Shown piece after piece: positions 33,077-42,624 of a stretch of DNA of 64,000 nt. This stretch comes from Paenibacillus sedimenti (GTDB lineage: Bacteria > Bacillota > Bacilli > Paenibacillales > NBRC-103111), in the NCBI RefSeq assembly GCF_014534655.1, contig NZ_JACVVD010000004.1, positions 1 to 64,000 of the forward strand. Direction: 5' to 3'. The notes under the pieces are model-generated. The model was not told the DNA's origin. It was given only the letters and a program-made list of their open reading frames with translations, and made no database searches. The translations under genes and the position numbers were made by a program. Each line of letters opens with the position of its first letter. Within the stretch, counting starts at the first letter, position 1.

Positions 33077-33420
33077 TTTGATGACCTCCTAAAAGTTTTC
33101 CTAGAGAAAACTTACATCGTAAGCATATGCTCTTTGTATTATGAGTAAGTTACCATATTGATCAAGTAGGTTTCAAGTCCCAATTTACACACTTAGGTCT
33201 TTTGGCTTGAAACTTTTATGGGCAACATAGTGTCTAACATTATGAAAGACTTCAAAAGGATTAGTTACACCATGAAAGTTGCGTCTTGAAAATGATAATC
33301 GTTCATTTTCACAAAAAATGCCAATATTTGCTCACATTTGAGCATTGAGATTGACAACCAGAAAGCATTATGATTAGTAATGTTGCGTTTTATATTAGAA
33401 GTTATTCGGCAGAAAGGAAG
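33077..33420. other. xpt / lipoprotein divergent intergenic region
   Basis: This 344-base region has a hairpin AAGTTTTC/GAAAACTT at 33091-33111 just upstream of the xpt ribosome site, and a longer stem GTTTCAAG/CTTGAAAC at about 33170-33214 in the xpt leader. The guanine riboswitch core was looked for and not found. A Fur-like palindrome lies at 33288-33310. Confidence 0.55.
33288..33310. promoter_or_regulatory. Fur-like palindromic box
   Basis: GAAAATGA and TCATTTTC are perfect inverted arms separated by TAATCGT; the centre TGATAATCGTTCATT resembles Fur-family boxes. It lies 117 bases upstream of the lipoprotein start, and a TTGACA follows at 33351. Which of the two divergent genes it controls is open. 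Confidence 0.5.
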
Positions 33421-33426
33421 ATGACG

Positions 33427-34134
33427 ATGAACAAATCTATAAAATTAATCGTTCTTGGCTGTGTGCCGGTTGCATTCGCTTCTCTTCTGGTAGCTGGTTG
33501 CCAAAAGTCATCTGTTCCTTTCGCACAGCCTCCAATAGAATCACCTGCACATATGCAGCCAACCGTATATCCAAGCGCGACTCCGGTCGCTGTATCACCC
33601 GCTCCAACGCCTACGGCAACACCGGTAGACGCATCAAAGCATGAGGCCCAAGTCGCAGGAAGTTCCAAATCGGACTTCTCCGATATCCCGCAAACCGCGG
33701 CGAGCACAAAACCTACTGCCAAACCAAAGGTCAAAGCAGAGGATGCATACCAGCAAGAGAAGCCGACGTTAATGGGCTTGAAACTGGGCACGTTGAAGAA
33801 CGATGTTTTGGATCGTTTCGGTAAAGCAAAGAAACAATTCATCATGGACGAGGATGATGATGCAATCGATGTCTATGATTATACTGATTTTTCGGTAGGC
33901 TTTAACAAACAAAATACGCTTGAATTCGTAGACGTCCATTCTGTCGATATAGATCCTGGTCTGCGCGGCCTGAGACTCGGCCAAAAGGCGCAAGACGCGA
34001 TTACGATTTTGGGAAAACCGGATTCGAATACAACCTATGTCCTTTCTTACAAAGCGCAGGGCACCATTCTCAAAATTGATATCGATCCTAAAGAGAGTAC
34101 AATCCAATCCATCAAGCTGTTCGCTGATCACTAA
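33427..34134 (+). CDS. Lipoprotein with two SmpA/BamE-like repeats
   Basis: The 235-residue product has a lipoprotein signal (MNKSIKLIVLGCVPVAFASL then LVAGCQK, lipobox cysteine at about residue 28), a Pro/Thr/Ser-rich linker (residues 32-105) and a C-terminal region with two related units, GLKLGTLKNDVLDRFGKAKK and GLRLGQKAQDAITILGKPDS. Such units occur in small SmpA/OmlA-like and DUF4309-like domains. ATG 33427 is chosen (AAAGGAAG upstream); ATG 33421 is the alternative. Function unknown; a Fur-like box upstream hints at metal control. Confidence 0.78.
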   Translation: MNKSIKLIVLGCVPVAFASLLVAGCQKSSVPFAQPPIESPAHMQPTVYPSATPVAVSPAPTPTATPVDASKHEAQVAGSSKSDFSDIPQTAASTKPTAKPKVKAEDAYQQEKPTLMGLKLGTLKNDVLDRFGKAKKQFIMDEDDDAIDVYDYTDFSVGFNKQNTLEFVDVHSVDIDPGLRGLRLGQKAQDAITILGKPDSNTTYVLSYKAQGTILKIDIDPKESTIQSIKLFADH

Positions 34135-34162
34135 TGCGAAATTCATAACCCGCCATAAACAG

Positions 34163-34207
34163 AAGACCATGAAAATCTCCAAAAGGCCGGAGACAATCAT
34201 GGTCTTA
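34163..34207. terminator. Bidirectional terminator
   Basis: AAGACCATGA pairs with TCATGGTCTT, with an inner TCTCC/GGAGA stem. It lies between the lipoprotein gene and the convergent dedA-like gene. Confidence 0.8.
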
Positions 34208-34214
34208 TTTGTAT

Positions 34215-34823
34215 CTAATGAACAGCTTTACGTTTCCTAATGCGTAAGTAGATGAGGATTCCTACGATAGCAACGATCGCCAGAATAGCAAAACTTATGC
34301 CCATATACTTATGAATAAGTTTAAACAACCCTTCCAAATTGCGGCCTATAAAATGACCCAATGTCAAAAAAGTTGTACACCATAGCAGCGCACCTGTACC
34401 TGCATAAAACAGATATTTAAAAAATTTAACCCCGCTAACGCCTGATAAATAACAAGTAAAGTGACGAACGCCCGGCACAAAATAACCAAAAAAAACCGCC
34501 CAAAGCCCGTACTTTTTAAACCAGCCTTCGGCTCTCTCAATTCGGCTTGGTGTGAGTTTAAACCATTTTCCATATCGATACAGGAACGGTTTACCTACGC
34601 GATGCCCTAGATAATAACTAACGATCATCCCCGTCATCGTTCCCGCGTAAATGACAATCAACGCCGTTGTGTAATTAAAAGGGCCGCCGGGAGCGGTTAA
34701 AGACCCGACAAACGCCATAAGTGTCTCGTCAGGAACGGGTACGCCAATAATACCGGCTGATAGTAAAATGTACAACGCGATATATCCATAATGATTAATA
34801 AAATCATAAAGTGCTTCCTGCAC
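34215..34823 (-). CDS. DedA family membrane protein
   Basis: The 202-residue membrane protein has the DedA features GVPVPDETLMAFVGSL, GTMTGMIVSYYLGHRVGKP and the re-entrant segment FGYFVPGVRHFTCYLSGVSG with GxxxPGxR. DedA/SNARE-associated proteins act in lipid carrier (undecaprenyl phosphate or phospholipid) translocation. I prefer GTG 34823, 10 bases after GGGAG; the upstream GTG at 34832 is too close to it. Confidence 0.87.
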   Translation of the reverse strand: MQEALYDFINHYGYIALYILLSAGIIGVPVPDETLMAFVGSLTAPGGPFNYTTALIVIYAGTMTGMIVSYYLGHRVGKPFLYRYGKWFKLTPSRIERAEGWFKKYGLWAVFFGYFVPGVRHFTCYLSGVSGVKFFKYLFYAGTGALLWCTTFLTLGHFIGRNLEGLFKLIHKYMGISFAILAIVAIVGILIYLRIRKRKAVH

Positions 34824-34962
34824 GTAAGACACACTCCCAAATCAACGTAATCCTGTCAATCCATTTTACAAGATGAAAAACGCTTGCCCCAACTTCCTGT
34901 CATGAGCTTGTCAACGAGAACATACCTTGTACTATATCAAACGACGGAGTGAGGGGCAATAT

Positions 34963-36003
34963 ATGAGAACAGGATCACAGATCGTCCGCGTCGCTTTTAC
35001 TTATATCGGTACGATCGTCGGAGCAGGGTTTGCTTCCGGTCAGGAGATCCTGCAATTTTTCACACGTTACGGCTGGATGGCGACGTTTACGATCGCCCTT
35101 TCCAGCATGCTGTTCGTTTGGATTGGGATCAAGCTTATGCTGATGGCTCACGATCTCAAAGCTGAATCCTATGAGGATTTAAATAAAGCGCTATTCGGCA
35201 AAAAAATAGGCGACTGGATCAGTCTGTTTACGATGGTCGTACTATTCGGCATTACGACCGTCATGCTTGCCGGAGGCGGAACCGTCTTTGAAGAACAGCT
35301 ACACCTCTCGTATCAGACGGGTTTGCTGGTTACTTTAGTACTGGCCTACCTCGTATTGTCCCGTGGAATCGGAGCGATCATGACCGTCAATTCCGTCGTC
35401 GTGCCTATCATGCTGTTGTTCAGTTTGGTCATTGTCATCTACACCTGGCACTCGCCTGCATCGGGTAATTGGCTGCGGATCACAAGCGACTACCCGATTG
35501 CCAAAATCTGGTTTGCTCCATTCCTTTATACCGCCTTCAACCTGGCTATGGCTCAAGCCGTGCTCGTTCCCATGGGAGCGACCATCAAGAATCGTTCCGT
35601 GCTCTACTGGGGAGGGTTGGCTGGCGGTGTAGGGATCGGACTCCTTCTTCTATCCGCCCACTATGCGCTATCCGCACAAATGCCAGGTATCTCACAATTC
35701 GAAATTCCAATGGGAAATATCATCACTCGGCTGGGCTCCATCCCTCAGATCGCTTATTTACTGGTCATTTACGGCGAAATCTTCACCACGTTCATCGCAG
35801 ATGCTTACGGCTTGTCCCTTCAACTGCAGCAGCGTACCAAGCTTCATCCGAAAGTACTGTTAATCATCATTCTTGCCCTAAGCTATCTCGTCAGTCAAAT
35901 CGGCTTCAAGTCATTGCTGTCGGCATTGTATCCTTTATTCGGCTTGATCAGTACGATTTGGCTCGTTCTGATGATTTGGCGCAATCGCAGTCGTGTAGTG
36001 TAA
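34963..36003 (+). CDS. ykvI: YkvI-like membrane protein (LeuT-fold transporter)
   Basis: The 346-residue protein has about ten membrane helices and begins IVRVAFTYIGTIVGAGFASGQEILQFF, typical of the YkvI family, whose unwound glycine-rich TM1 suggests an APC/LeuT-fold transporter. Substrate is unknown. ATG 34963 has GAGTGAGGGG upstream. Its 3' end overlaps the convergent membrane-protein gene 35935-36372 by 69 bases. Confidence 0.85.
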   Translation: MRTGSQIVRVAFTYIGTIVGAGFASGQEILQFFTRYGWMATFTIALSSMLFVWIGIKLMLMAHDLKAESYEDLNKALFGKKIGDWISLFTMVVLFGITTVMLAGGGTVFEEQLHLSYQTGLLVTLVLAYLVLSRGIGAIMTVNSVVVPIMLLFSLVIVIYTWHSPASGNWLRITSDYPIAKIWFAPFLYTAFNLAMAQAVLVPMGATIKNRSVLYWGGLAGGVGIGLLLLSAHYALSAQMPGISQFEIPMGNIITRLGSIPQIAYLLVIYGEIFTTFIADAYGLSLQLQQRTKLHPKVLLIIILALSYLVSQIGFKSLLSALYPLFGLISTIWLVLMIWRNRSRVV

Positions 36004-36372
36004 CGCCTTGGATCGAACAAATCCAAGTACGATGATTAGACGAACAAACATCAGCAGCATTCCCATCGCTGATAAGATCATACCAGTTAACAAATAAGAA
36101 AAATGAAAGCTCTCCAACGCCGTTTTATCACGCAGAACAGCTAATAATTCCGCTAGCAGCAGCAACTGTCCGAACACGAATACGCCAACTACAGCATAGT
36201 CCATCAAAGTCCATCTTGAGAAATACGCAGCTGCGATCTCCACTTGACTGGTAGGCTTAGGCGCCGCCACTTGCTGCTTCCATAGCTGATGTACCATCCA
36301 AGCCGTGTATACCGCAATACCAGTAACAAAGAGGCCTAACAAGCCCCCTGCGATAGCTAAAAACATATTCAT
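35935..36372 (-). CDS. Small membrane protein of unknown function
   Basis: The 145-residue product has three membrane segments (residues 4-26, about 58-82 and 92-117) and a hydrophilic tail. The ATG has GGAGGGAC upstream. The last 23 codons overlap the end of ykvI on the other strand. It lies downstream of the 95-residue gene and of yhaN in the same direction. No family was recognised. Confidence 0.6.
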   Translation of the reverse strand: MNMFLAIAGGLLGLFVTGIAVYTAWMVHQLWKQQVAAPKPTSQVEIAAAYFSRWTLMDYAVVGVFVFGQLLLLAELLAVLRDKTALESFHFSYLLTGMILSAMGMLLMFVRLIIVLGFVRSKALHYTTAIAPNHQNEPNRTDQAE

Positions 36373-36405
36373 TGAAGTCCCTCCTTCCTAACCCTCCTGA
36401 TTCCG

Positions 36406-36693
36406 TCACGCACCGTAACGCAAATTGTAGACGAGAACGATGGTCAATATAAAGCATACAACGGGGAGTGCATATAAAATCGGTAATAGAACCCTGTCCG
36501 GCAGGGAAGGAGCAGCTCGCCACAGGAGCCGCAATCGCTTCTCACCAATCGGAATTGCCATTTCTTCAAGACCCTCGGCTTTGCCGAGACTTTGTATGGA
36601 TGCCTTTTCATTCCATTCGATTTTACCCTTTTTCCAACCGACCTGATAGGTAATTTCGCGATATTCTTTCTTCTTCCCGCTTCCTGGTTCCAT
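36406..36693 (-). CDS. Small membrane-anchored protein (95 aa)
   Basis: ATG 36693 follows GGAGGAATGAAC. The first 65 residues are charged (KKKEYREITYQVGWKKGKIE) and one membrane helix follows near the C-terminus (ILYALPVVCFILTIVLVYNL). It sits between yhaN and another membrane-protein gene with short gaps, probably in the same transcript. Function is unknown. Confidence 0.6.
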   Translation of the reverse strand: MEPGSGKKKEYREITYQVGWKKGKIEWNEKASIQSLGKAEGLEEMAIPIGEKRLRLLWRAAPSLPDRVLLPILYALPVVCFILTIVLVYNLRYGA

Positions 36694-36735
36694 GTTCATT
36701 CCTCCTGCTTTTTGCTGACTTGCGGACTGCTGGAT

Positions 36736-39700
36736 CTAAAGCTCAATCAACCGATGGTTCGCTATGAGCTTAGCCGCCGCATCCCGCACATGGCTGTGAC
36801 AGGTGAATAATAGCACTTGGTGGCGCTTGCTCACATCCGCAATGACGCGCAAACAACTTTCCATCCGTTCCTCATCGAAATTGACAAGAATATCGTCCAT
36901 GACAAGGGGCAACACCGCTTTCCCCGCATACTCCTGGACAAGAGCAAACCGCATGGACAGATAAAGCTGCTCCGCGGTTCCCCTGCTGAGTTGACTCGTA
37001 TCGAGCGACTGCCCGTTCGCCCGAATGGCGACTAGCCGATGTTCGCCAAATGGCGCCTTGATTTGAATAAACTTGCCGCCCGTCATTTGTGAGAAATAAA
37101 CCGATGCTCTTTGCAGTACACTTGGTTGGCGCTCCCGCTCATAAACATCGCGCGCTTTCTTCATAAGCAAAGAGGCAAATGAAGCTACCGCATATTGATC
37201 CACCTGCCCACGGATTGTAGCCCGGTAAGCTTCTGCCTCAAGCAGGTGGTCCGCATGTTCGGAGCCCTGCTCCAGCTTCTCCAAAGCACCTGTCAGCTTA
37301 CCGACCTCCTGACGAAGCCCGTTGGCTGCTTCAACTGCTTCCGACAATTGATCCTGCAAAGCCTGTATGGTGATCATCCATTCATCTTCGCCCTGCATCT
37401 CTATCAGTTCAACAATATCAGGCAGCAAACTGCCCCCGGCTAATGATTCTAGTGCGGCCTCCAGCGTCTTCTGTTCTTCGATCAGCCTCGAGCGTTCCGC
37501 CTGCTCTCTCTCGTTCTTACGCAGCTCTGAACGATCATTCGCGCAGGCTTCTGCTAGAAGCTGCGCTAACCGTTCCTCCATACGCTGGCGACTCTCCCCA
37601 AGCGCCTGCATTTCCCTCTCCCCGTCGATGACAAGCTGCTCCAAACGCTGCTGCTCGGCTAGGAGTCGAAGCTGACGCTGCTCTTGCTCTTTCCAGCGTT
37701 TGAGCGCAAGAAGAGACTCATGCTGCGATTGCGCAGGAAGTCTTAGAAGCGATGCCAGCGTATTTTCATATCCTTCAATACTCGATTGCAGAGCTTCTTG
37801 CTTGGATTCCTGCTTGCGCAGCTGACGAAGCAGTTCATGCCCTTGTTCCACCGCTTGAATCGTTTCCAGCGCGGCATCTGGCGAAAGCTTCTCATTTAAC
37901 TCGAGTGCTTGCAACCACGCATACCATTCCGATTCAACCTGACCAAGGGCGATCTCCAACTGACGTAACGCAGCGCTCCTCTCTTCCTCATGCTGTTGAA
38001 GCAAAAGCAGCGCCTCCCTGGCGTCCAGCAGCTTGTCCAATTGACGCCTCAGTTCGTTGCGCTGCTGCTTGGAAAGTTCCGCTTCCCGCATCCACGCATC
38101 AAGCTGAGGTTGAAGCTCCTGCAAATGTATAGAAACACCTTGCCCTTGTACCTTCATAGCCGTTTCAATTGAAGCTGCAGCCGCTTCCTTAAAGGCTAAC
38201 CCCTGCTTTTGCAAACTAAATTGCCGCTCGACTTGTTCCTGTAGATTTTGCTCTAAGTTGCGCAATTCCTCAGCTAGACGCTGAGACTCTGAAGAGACGA
38301 CGCCTGCTTCGGTACCGATACCAACTTCCGCGCCTGTATTTGACGCAAATATCGCTCGCGAAGCCCGCTTCACTTTGGTCGGCCGGCCTGTCGTATATAC
38401 ATATAGAGTCACGCCGGCGAGAAGCGCCAATGCCAGCACAGCGGTACTCCAGCTGTCTTTCCAAAGCAGCAGTCCAGGGACGATAACCGTTAACAGCGAT
38501 GTAATCACTAGTAACCGCTGCTGGTTCCGTTTTGATGCCGCTTTGCTTTGCGCAGCCGTTTCTTCCAAAAGAAGCCGGTGCTGCTGTTCTTGCACCTGCT
38601 TTTCCCGAAGATGCTGAGCGTCTCTAACGAGCAGCTGCCAACGCGCATAGTCTCTGGCCAGACGCTGCAGGGCAGCGCTCCCGTCGACTTCATTCGAAGA
38701 AGTTATCGGGCCGGCAAGATCTACGGGAATCGCTTTTCTATGTAAATCCATTTCAATAGACTGTATTTGTTCCACAGCGCGAATCCGCTGTTGATAGAGG
38801 CTTTCCAGCTCCGTTCGAGCGCGGAGCTCCTCAACCCGGCTGGAATGAAGCCTTTCTTTATAAGAACGCACCTGTTCACGCAGTGCAATCGACACCGGGA
38901 AGGCAGCCAGCGTCCGTTCTTCCCATCGCTCGTCAATCTGCTTCAGCAGCCTGTCCAGCTGCGTGCGCAGATGGTTCATTTCGACGCCCAGCTCCTGGGC
39001 GCTGCGCTTATTCTCTTCGTAGGTGGAAGCTTGCTCCAGCAAATGATTCAGCTCGATCTGGTGCGCAAGCAAATCGGCGGGGAGGAGATCCAGCGCCTGC
39101 AGCTGGCTGAGCAAGCCCTGCTGCTTGAGCACTAGGCGCGTGCGCTCCGCCTCCACGCGCTCCAGCTCCGCTTCCAGCGCATCGAGCCTCGCCGAGGCAT
39201 GCTCGGGGAAGCTCGCCAGCGCGGGAAGCGCCGCCAACTCCTGGCCGACCTGCCGCAAGCGGATCCATCCGCTTCGCGCCTTGCCGGCCAGGCTGAGCTT
39301 GTGCAGCTCCGCCCGCAGCGCATCCTGCTGCCGCTCCAAGGCGGCAATGCGCTCCTCGGCGGAGCGGCGCTCCTCCTGCAGCCGATCATAGTCGGCTGCA
39401 TAGTCCCGGCTGCGGCGCAGCGTCTGCACCAGCCCCTCAAGCTCCCTCAGGAGACGGTTGATCTCCTGATTGCGCCCGCGGGGCTTGAACAGGCCGTCGG
39501 CCTGCGCCGTCAGCTTGCGTTCGGCCTCCATGATGGCCGAACCGCTCACGCCGAGCCCAGCGCTATACAGATAGCCGCTGAGCTCGTCCGTCTGCAGGGT
39601 GCGCAGCTCCTGCAGCTCGGTCAAACCAAAAGCGAACAAGCTGCGAAAGAGGTCGGCCGATAGGCCGCCCAGCAGCGTGTTCAGCAGCTCCTCGCCCCCG

Positions 39701-40032
39701 GTGGTGCCATCACCGAGGGTGACTTTGACGAGCCCGGCGGAGGCCCGTCTGCCGCCTGCGGCAGAAGCGTCGTAGCGCTCGACGCGGATACGTTGACCCT
39801 GCGCATCCAGCAGGGTTAGTGCGCCGCCATGGGCGCCGCCGCCCAGCGGCTCGTAACGCTCGGCCCGGTTCTGGCGGGTCGGGAAACCGAACAGCACCGC
39901 GCGGACGAAGCCCATGAGCGTGCTTTTGCCCGCTTCGTTGGCGCCGTAAAACAGCGCCAGCGGCGTATCCGTGTCCAGCTGCTTGTCCCGCAAGCTGCCG
40001 AAGCCTTCCACATGAATGGATATGATTCTCAT
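36736..40032 (-). CDS. yhaN: SbcC/Rad50-like ATPase YhaN
   Basis: This 1098-residue SMC-like protein begins MRIISIHVEGFGSLRDKQLD, with Walker A in GANEAGKSTLMG, long coiled coils through the middle with two membrane-like hydrophobic stretches at about 515-550, and a C-terminal half with the signature LSRGTAEQLYLSMRFAL and Walker B VLPLVMDDILVNFD. It would act with the nuclease YhaO as a Rad50/Mre11-like pair in DNA repair. Its ATG overlaps the yhaO stop by 4 bases (ATGA), so the pair is coupled. The sequence is visibly GC-rich near 39000-40000. B. subtilis YhaN is somewhat shorter (963 residues). Confidence 0.88.
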   Translation of the reverse strand: MRIISIHVEGFGSLRDKQLDTDTPLALFYGANEAGKSTLMGFVRAVLFGFPTRQNRAERYEPLGGGAHGGALTLLDAQGQRIRVERYDASAAGGRRASAGLVKVTLGDGTTGGEELLNTLLGGLSADLFRSLFAFGLTELQELRTLQTDELSGYLYSAGLGVSGSAIMEAERKLTAQADGLFKPRGRNQEINRLLRELEGLVQTLRRSRDYAADYDRLQEERRSAEERIAALERQQDALRAELHKLSLAGKARSGWIRLRQVGQELAALPALASFPEHASARLDALEAELERVEAERTRLVLKQQGLLSQLQALDLLPADLLAHQIELNHLLEQASTYEENKRSAQELGVEMNHLRTQLDRLLKQIDERWEERTLAAFPVSIALREQVRSYKERLHSSRVEELRARTELESLYQQRIRAVEQIQSIEMDLHRKAIPVDLAGPITSSNEVDGSAALQRLARDYARWQLLVRDAQHLREKQVQEQQHRLLLEETAAQSKAASKRNQQRLLVITSLLTVIVPGLLLWKDSWSTAVLALALLAGVTLYVYTTGRPTKVKRASRAIFASNTGAEVGIGTEAGVVSSESQRLAEELRNLEQNLQEQVERQFSLQKQGLAFKEAAAASIETAMKVQGQGVSIHLQELQPQLDAWMREAELSKQQRNELRRQLDKLLDAREALLLLQQHEEERSAALRQLEIALGQVESEWYAWLQALELNEKLSPDAALETIQAVEQGHELLRQLRKQESKQEALQSSIEGYENTLASLLRLPAQSQHESLLALKRWKEQEQRQLRLLAEQQRLEQLVIDGEREMQALGESRQRMEERLAQLLAEACANDRSELRKNEREQAERSRLIEEQKTLEAALESLAGGSLLPDIVELIEMQGEDEWMITIQALQDQLSEAVEAANGLRQEVGKLTGALEKLEQGSEHADHLLEAEAYRATIRGQVDQYAVASFASLLMKKARDVYERERQPSVLQRASVYFSQMTGGKFIQIKAPFGEHRLVAIRANGQSLDTSQLSRGTAEQLYLSMRFALVQEYAGKAVLPLVMDDILVNFDEERMESCLRVIADVSKRHQVLLFTCHSHVRDAAAKLIANHRLIEL

Positions 40033-41309
40033 CCATGCCACCCCCCATCCGCAGCTAGCAAGTCTGCTGCCAATTCTTCGGCGGCGCGCAGCCATTGCCG
40101 CAGCCGCTCGGGATCCGCCGCAGCCGGCGCTCCGGCTGCCTGCGGCAAGCTCTGCAGCGCGGCCAGCGCCTCGCGCGCGAATTCAGCCAGCGCAGCGTCG
40201 TCTTCGCGCAGCGCATGAGAGAGCCGCAGCAGATCGCCGAGAAAGCTCTTCTCCTGCTGCAACGCCTCAAGGTCGATCTCGCTGCCCGTCCGATCCTCGA
40301 TCGACTCGATCCAGACGAAGCGGCTTCGCTCCGCTTCGTCTTCCCTGAATTCAGCGGTCAGCTCGTCCAATGCCCGCCCTTTGCGCAGGAGCGCGTGTAC
40401 CATGCCGCGTCCTTCCAGTACGAAACGGACGACGGCATCCCGGCCGTCCGCCTCCTCGCGAATTCGCTCGATATGTTCGCCGAGCCGATCCTTCAATTCT
40501 TGCTCTGTCTGTAAGCCTGCAACAGATACCTTCTCATGAAACCAGCGTACACGATCAAGTGCATGGAACGTTAATTCCGCTCTGCCATCTTCGTGGACAT
40601 CGACCACATAGCAGCCCCGTGCCCCCGTCTCACGTATGCTCCGACCCTGGATGTTCCCCGGGTATACGATCGTAGGCGACTGCTCATTCAATACTTGTCG
40701 CGTATGTACATGCCCAAGAGCCCAATAATGCATACCGCTTGCAATCAATTCCTGCTTCGTGCAAGGCGCATAGTTATCATGGCCAGGATCGCCGTCCACA
40801 TTGGTATGCAGAAGCCCTATCTGATACACATTCGGATTGCCTGCTTTAAACTGATGCGCAAGATTATCCGTTACGCTCGAAGTCCTGTACGAAATGCCAT
40901 GAACCTGAGCAATGACGCCGAGGTCCGGCTTTTCGACATCGACCGTCTCCACCCGGTCGCACGCAAAAAAATGGACTGCTGCCGGCCATACCAGCTTCGC
41001 CGCGCGTCCATCCTGAGGATCATGATTCCCATGTATGATATAAGCGGGAATTCCCCGCGCCGCCAATTGCTCCATCGCTCTTTGGAAGCGAATTTGTGCG
41101 CGCAGGGAACGATCCGATAGATCGTACACATCACCGCTGATGAGCACGAAATCTGCTTTTTCTTCAATGGCAAGCGTGACGAGTTCCTTAAGCGCCCCAA
41201 AGGTCGATTCTCTGATCCGCTCTCGAACCCGTTCAGGCAGCGCCGACATCCCTTTGAACGGACTGTCTACATGCAAATCGGCTGCATGCACAAACCGCAG
41301 TCGCTTCAT
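40029..41309 (-). CDS. yhaO: Mre11-like DNA repair exonuclease YhaO
   Basis: The 426-residue protein is a calcineurin-like nuclease: FVHAADLHVDSPF, LISGDVYD, IHGNHDPQD, the LLHTNVDGDPGHDNY segment and YWALGHVHTRQ are all present, giving complete metal-binding motifs. It is the SbcD/Mre11-type partner of the adjoining YhaN ATPase. The ATG is preceded by a purine-rich GGAATCGGG. The C-terminal third is less conserved and Ala/Glu-rich. Confidence 0.9.
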   Translation of the reverse strand: MKRLRFVHAADLHVDSPFKGMSALPERVRERIRESTFGALKELVTLAIEEKADFVLISGDVYDLSDRSLRAQIRFQRAMEQLAARGIPAYIIHGNHDPQDGRAAKLVWPAAVHFFACDRVETVDVEKPDLGVIAQVHGISYRTSSVTDNLAHQFKAGNPNVYQIGLLHTNVDGDPGHDNYAPCTKQELIASGMHYWALGHVHTRQVLNEQSPTIVYPGNIQGRSIRETGARGCYVVDVHEDGRAELTFHALDRVRWFHEKVSVAGLQTEQELKDRLGEHIERIREEADGRDAVVRFVLEGRGMVHALLRKGRALDELTAEFREDEAERSRFVWIESIEDRTGSEIDLEALQQEKSFLGDLLRLSHALREDDAALAEFAREALAALQSLPQAAGAPAAADPERLRQWLRAAEELAADLLAADGGWHG

Positions 41310-41342
41310 CCCGATTCCGCCCCTACAAGTTTTTCGCTTAAT

Positions 41343-42464
41343 TTATTGATATCTTTCGTACACGCTTTTCAACTGACGCAGCACGCGGTTGAGCGAGTAA
41401 GTCTTCTTCGCCTTTTCCCAAGCGGTTCGAGCCAAATTGTAACGGAATGTCGGATCGATGATCACTTTTTCCAAGGCAAGACTCAGCGTATGCGCATCCC
41501 CCACTGGAACGAGCAATCCGTTATGACCGTGCTCAATTTGCTCCGCGATACCGCCGACGTTCGTCCCGACCAGCGCCAACCAGCACAAAGCGGCCTCCGC
41601 GAATACGGAACCGAATGCCTCTGCACGCGAGGGCAACACGAACACATCAAAGAATGGCATGAACTCTTCCGGATGCAGCATATATCCGTAGAAAATCGTA
41701 TCTTCATATATGTTTTGTTCGATGGCCAGCTTCTCCAGCTCTTGACGGCTGGGTCCGTCGCCGATAATATGCAGCACGAATGGAAGTCCGCGCCTCTTTA
41801 GTTCCCCGCAAGCGATGAGCAGCGTATCCAAGCCTTTCGCCGGTACCAGACGACAAACCGTGATGAATTGCGTAACTTGGTTTTCATGTGAAATCGGCCG
41901 AAAACGTTTCTCGTCAAATCCGTTCGGTATGACGCCGATTCTTTCACTATCTTGAACGAAGTCGGATAAATATTGTTTGAATGAGTTCGAGACGGTAATC
42001 ATTTGATCGACTCTTGCTTCCAGCTCTCCATAGAGCAGCGTTAGAAACTGATGCTCGAGTCCATTTTCCTCAATACGGCCATTCAGAATTAACTCTTTCT
42101 CAAAACTGGAGTGAATGGTTACAATGACCGGCGTTTCCGGGTGCAGCTGCTTCATTACGAGACCTGCGATCGGATGGTGCGCATGAATAATATCGTATTT
42201 TTTCGTTAATCGCAGCTTCGTCCACCAAACATAATCCTTGTAGGTCTGGATGTATTTATCTACAATCGGGTTACCGGCATATTTTCGCCAATCGAACGTG
42301 GTAAATACCACTTCCTCTGTTCCTTTGCCGCGAATGCGCTTAGGCAGCGAAAATAATTCCATCTCCCAGCCCTTTTTATTAAATCGGTCCAAAATATAGG
42401 GAACCATGGATGACACCCCACCCGGCTGTTCCGGTGGAAAAAACAATGCTTGCAATATGTTCAT
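41343..42464 (-). CDS. Family 4 glycosyltransferase
   Basis: The 373-residue GT-B enzyme has the N-terminal PPEQPGGVSSMVPYIL, the HAHHPIAGLV segment, and the nucleotide-sugar binding region LPSRAEAFGSVFAEAALCW followed by GNVGGIAEQIEHG-like sequence (here GTNVGGIAEQI). It transfers a sugar from a nucleotide or lipid-linked donor; the acceptor is unknown. GAGAGGGGCTC precedes the ATG. It appears to be a single-gene unit next to yhaO in the same direction. Confidence 0.88.
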   Translation of the reverse strand: MNILQALFFPPEQPGGVSSMVPYILDRFNKKGWEMELFSLPKRIRGKGTEEVVFTTFDWRKYAGNPIVDKYIQTYKDYVWWTKLRLTKKYDIIHAHHPIAGLVMKQLHPETPVIVTIHSSFEKELILNGRIEENGLEHQFLTLLYGELEARVDQMITVSNSFKQYLSDFVQDSERIGVIPNGFDEKRFRPISHENQVTQFITVCRLVPAKGLDTLLIACGELKRRGLPFVLHIIGDGPSRQELEKLAIEQNIYEDTIFYGYMLHPEEFMPFFDVFVLPSRAEAFGSVFAEAALCWLALVGTNVGGIAEQIEHGHNGLLVPVGDAHTLSLALEKVIIDPTFRYNLARTAWEKAKKTYSLNRVLRQLKSVYERYQ

Positions 42465-42624
42465 TGCATGAGCCCCTCTCTCAAATCCTTGAGCTTACCT
42501 TCTCATTGTAACTGGTGTTCGCCGAATAGAAAAGAGAACAGCGCCAGTCCTGCCAATTCGATTCTATCCCTCTGGGCCTTTTTCCTTTATAATAGATGAT
42601 GTAAATCTGCGTCTGGAGGAAGGT

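Noticed and set aside
33077-33260. Guanine riboswitch upstream of xpt
   Set aside because: The conserved loop-loop and core bases of the purine aptamer could not be found on the - strand.
37990-40348. Several open frames inside yhaN and yhaO
   Set aside because: High GC removes stops in other frames; the Ala/Arg/Ser-rich translations have no ribosome sites or domains.
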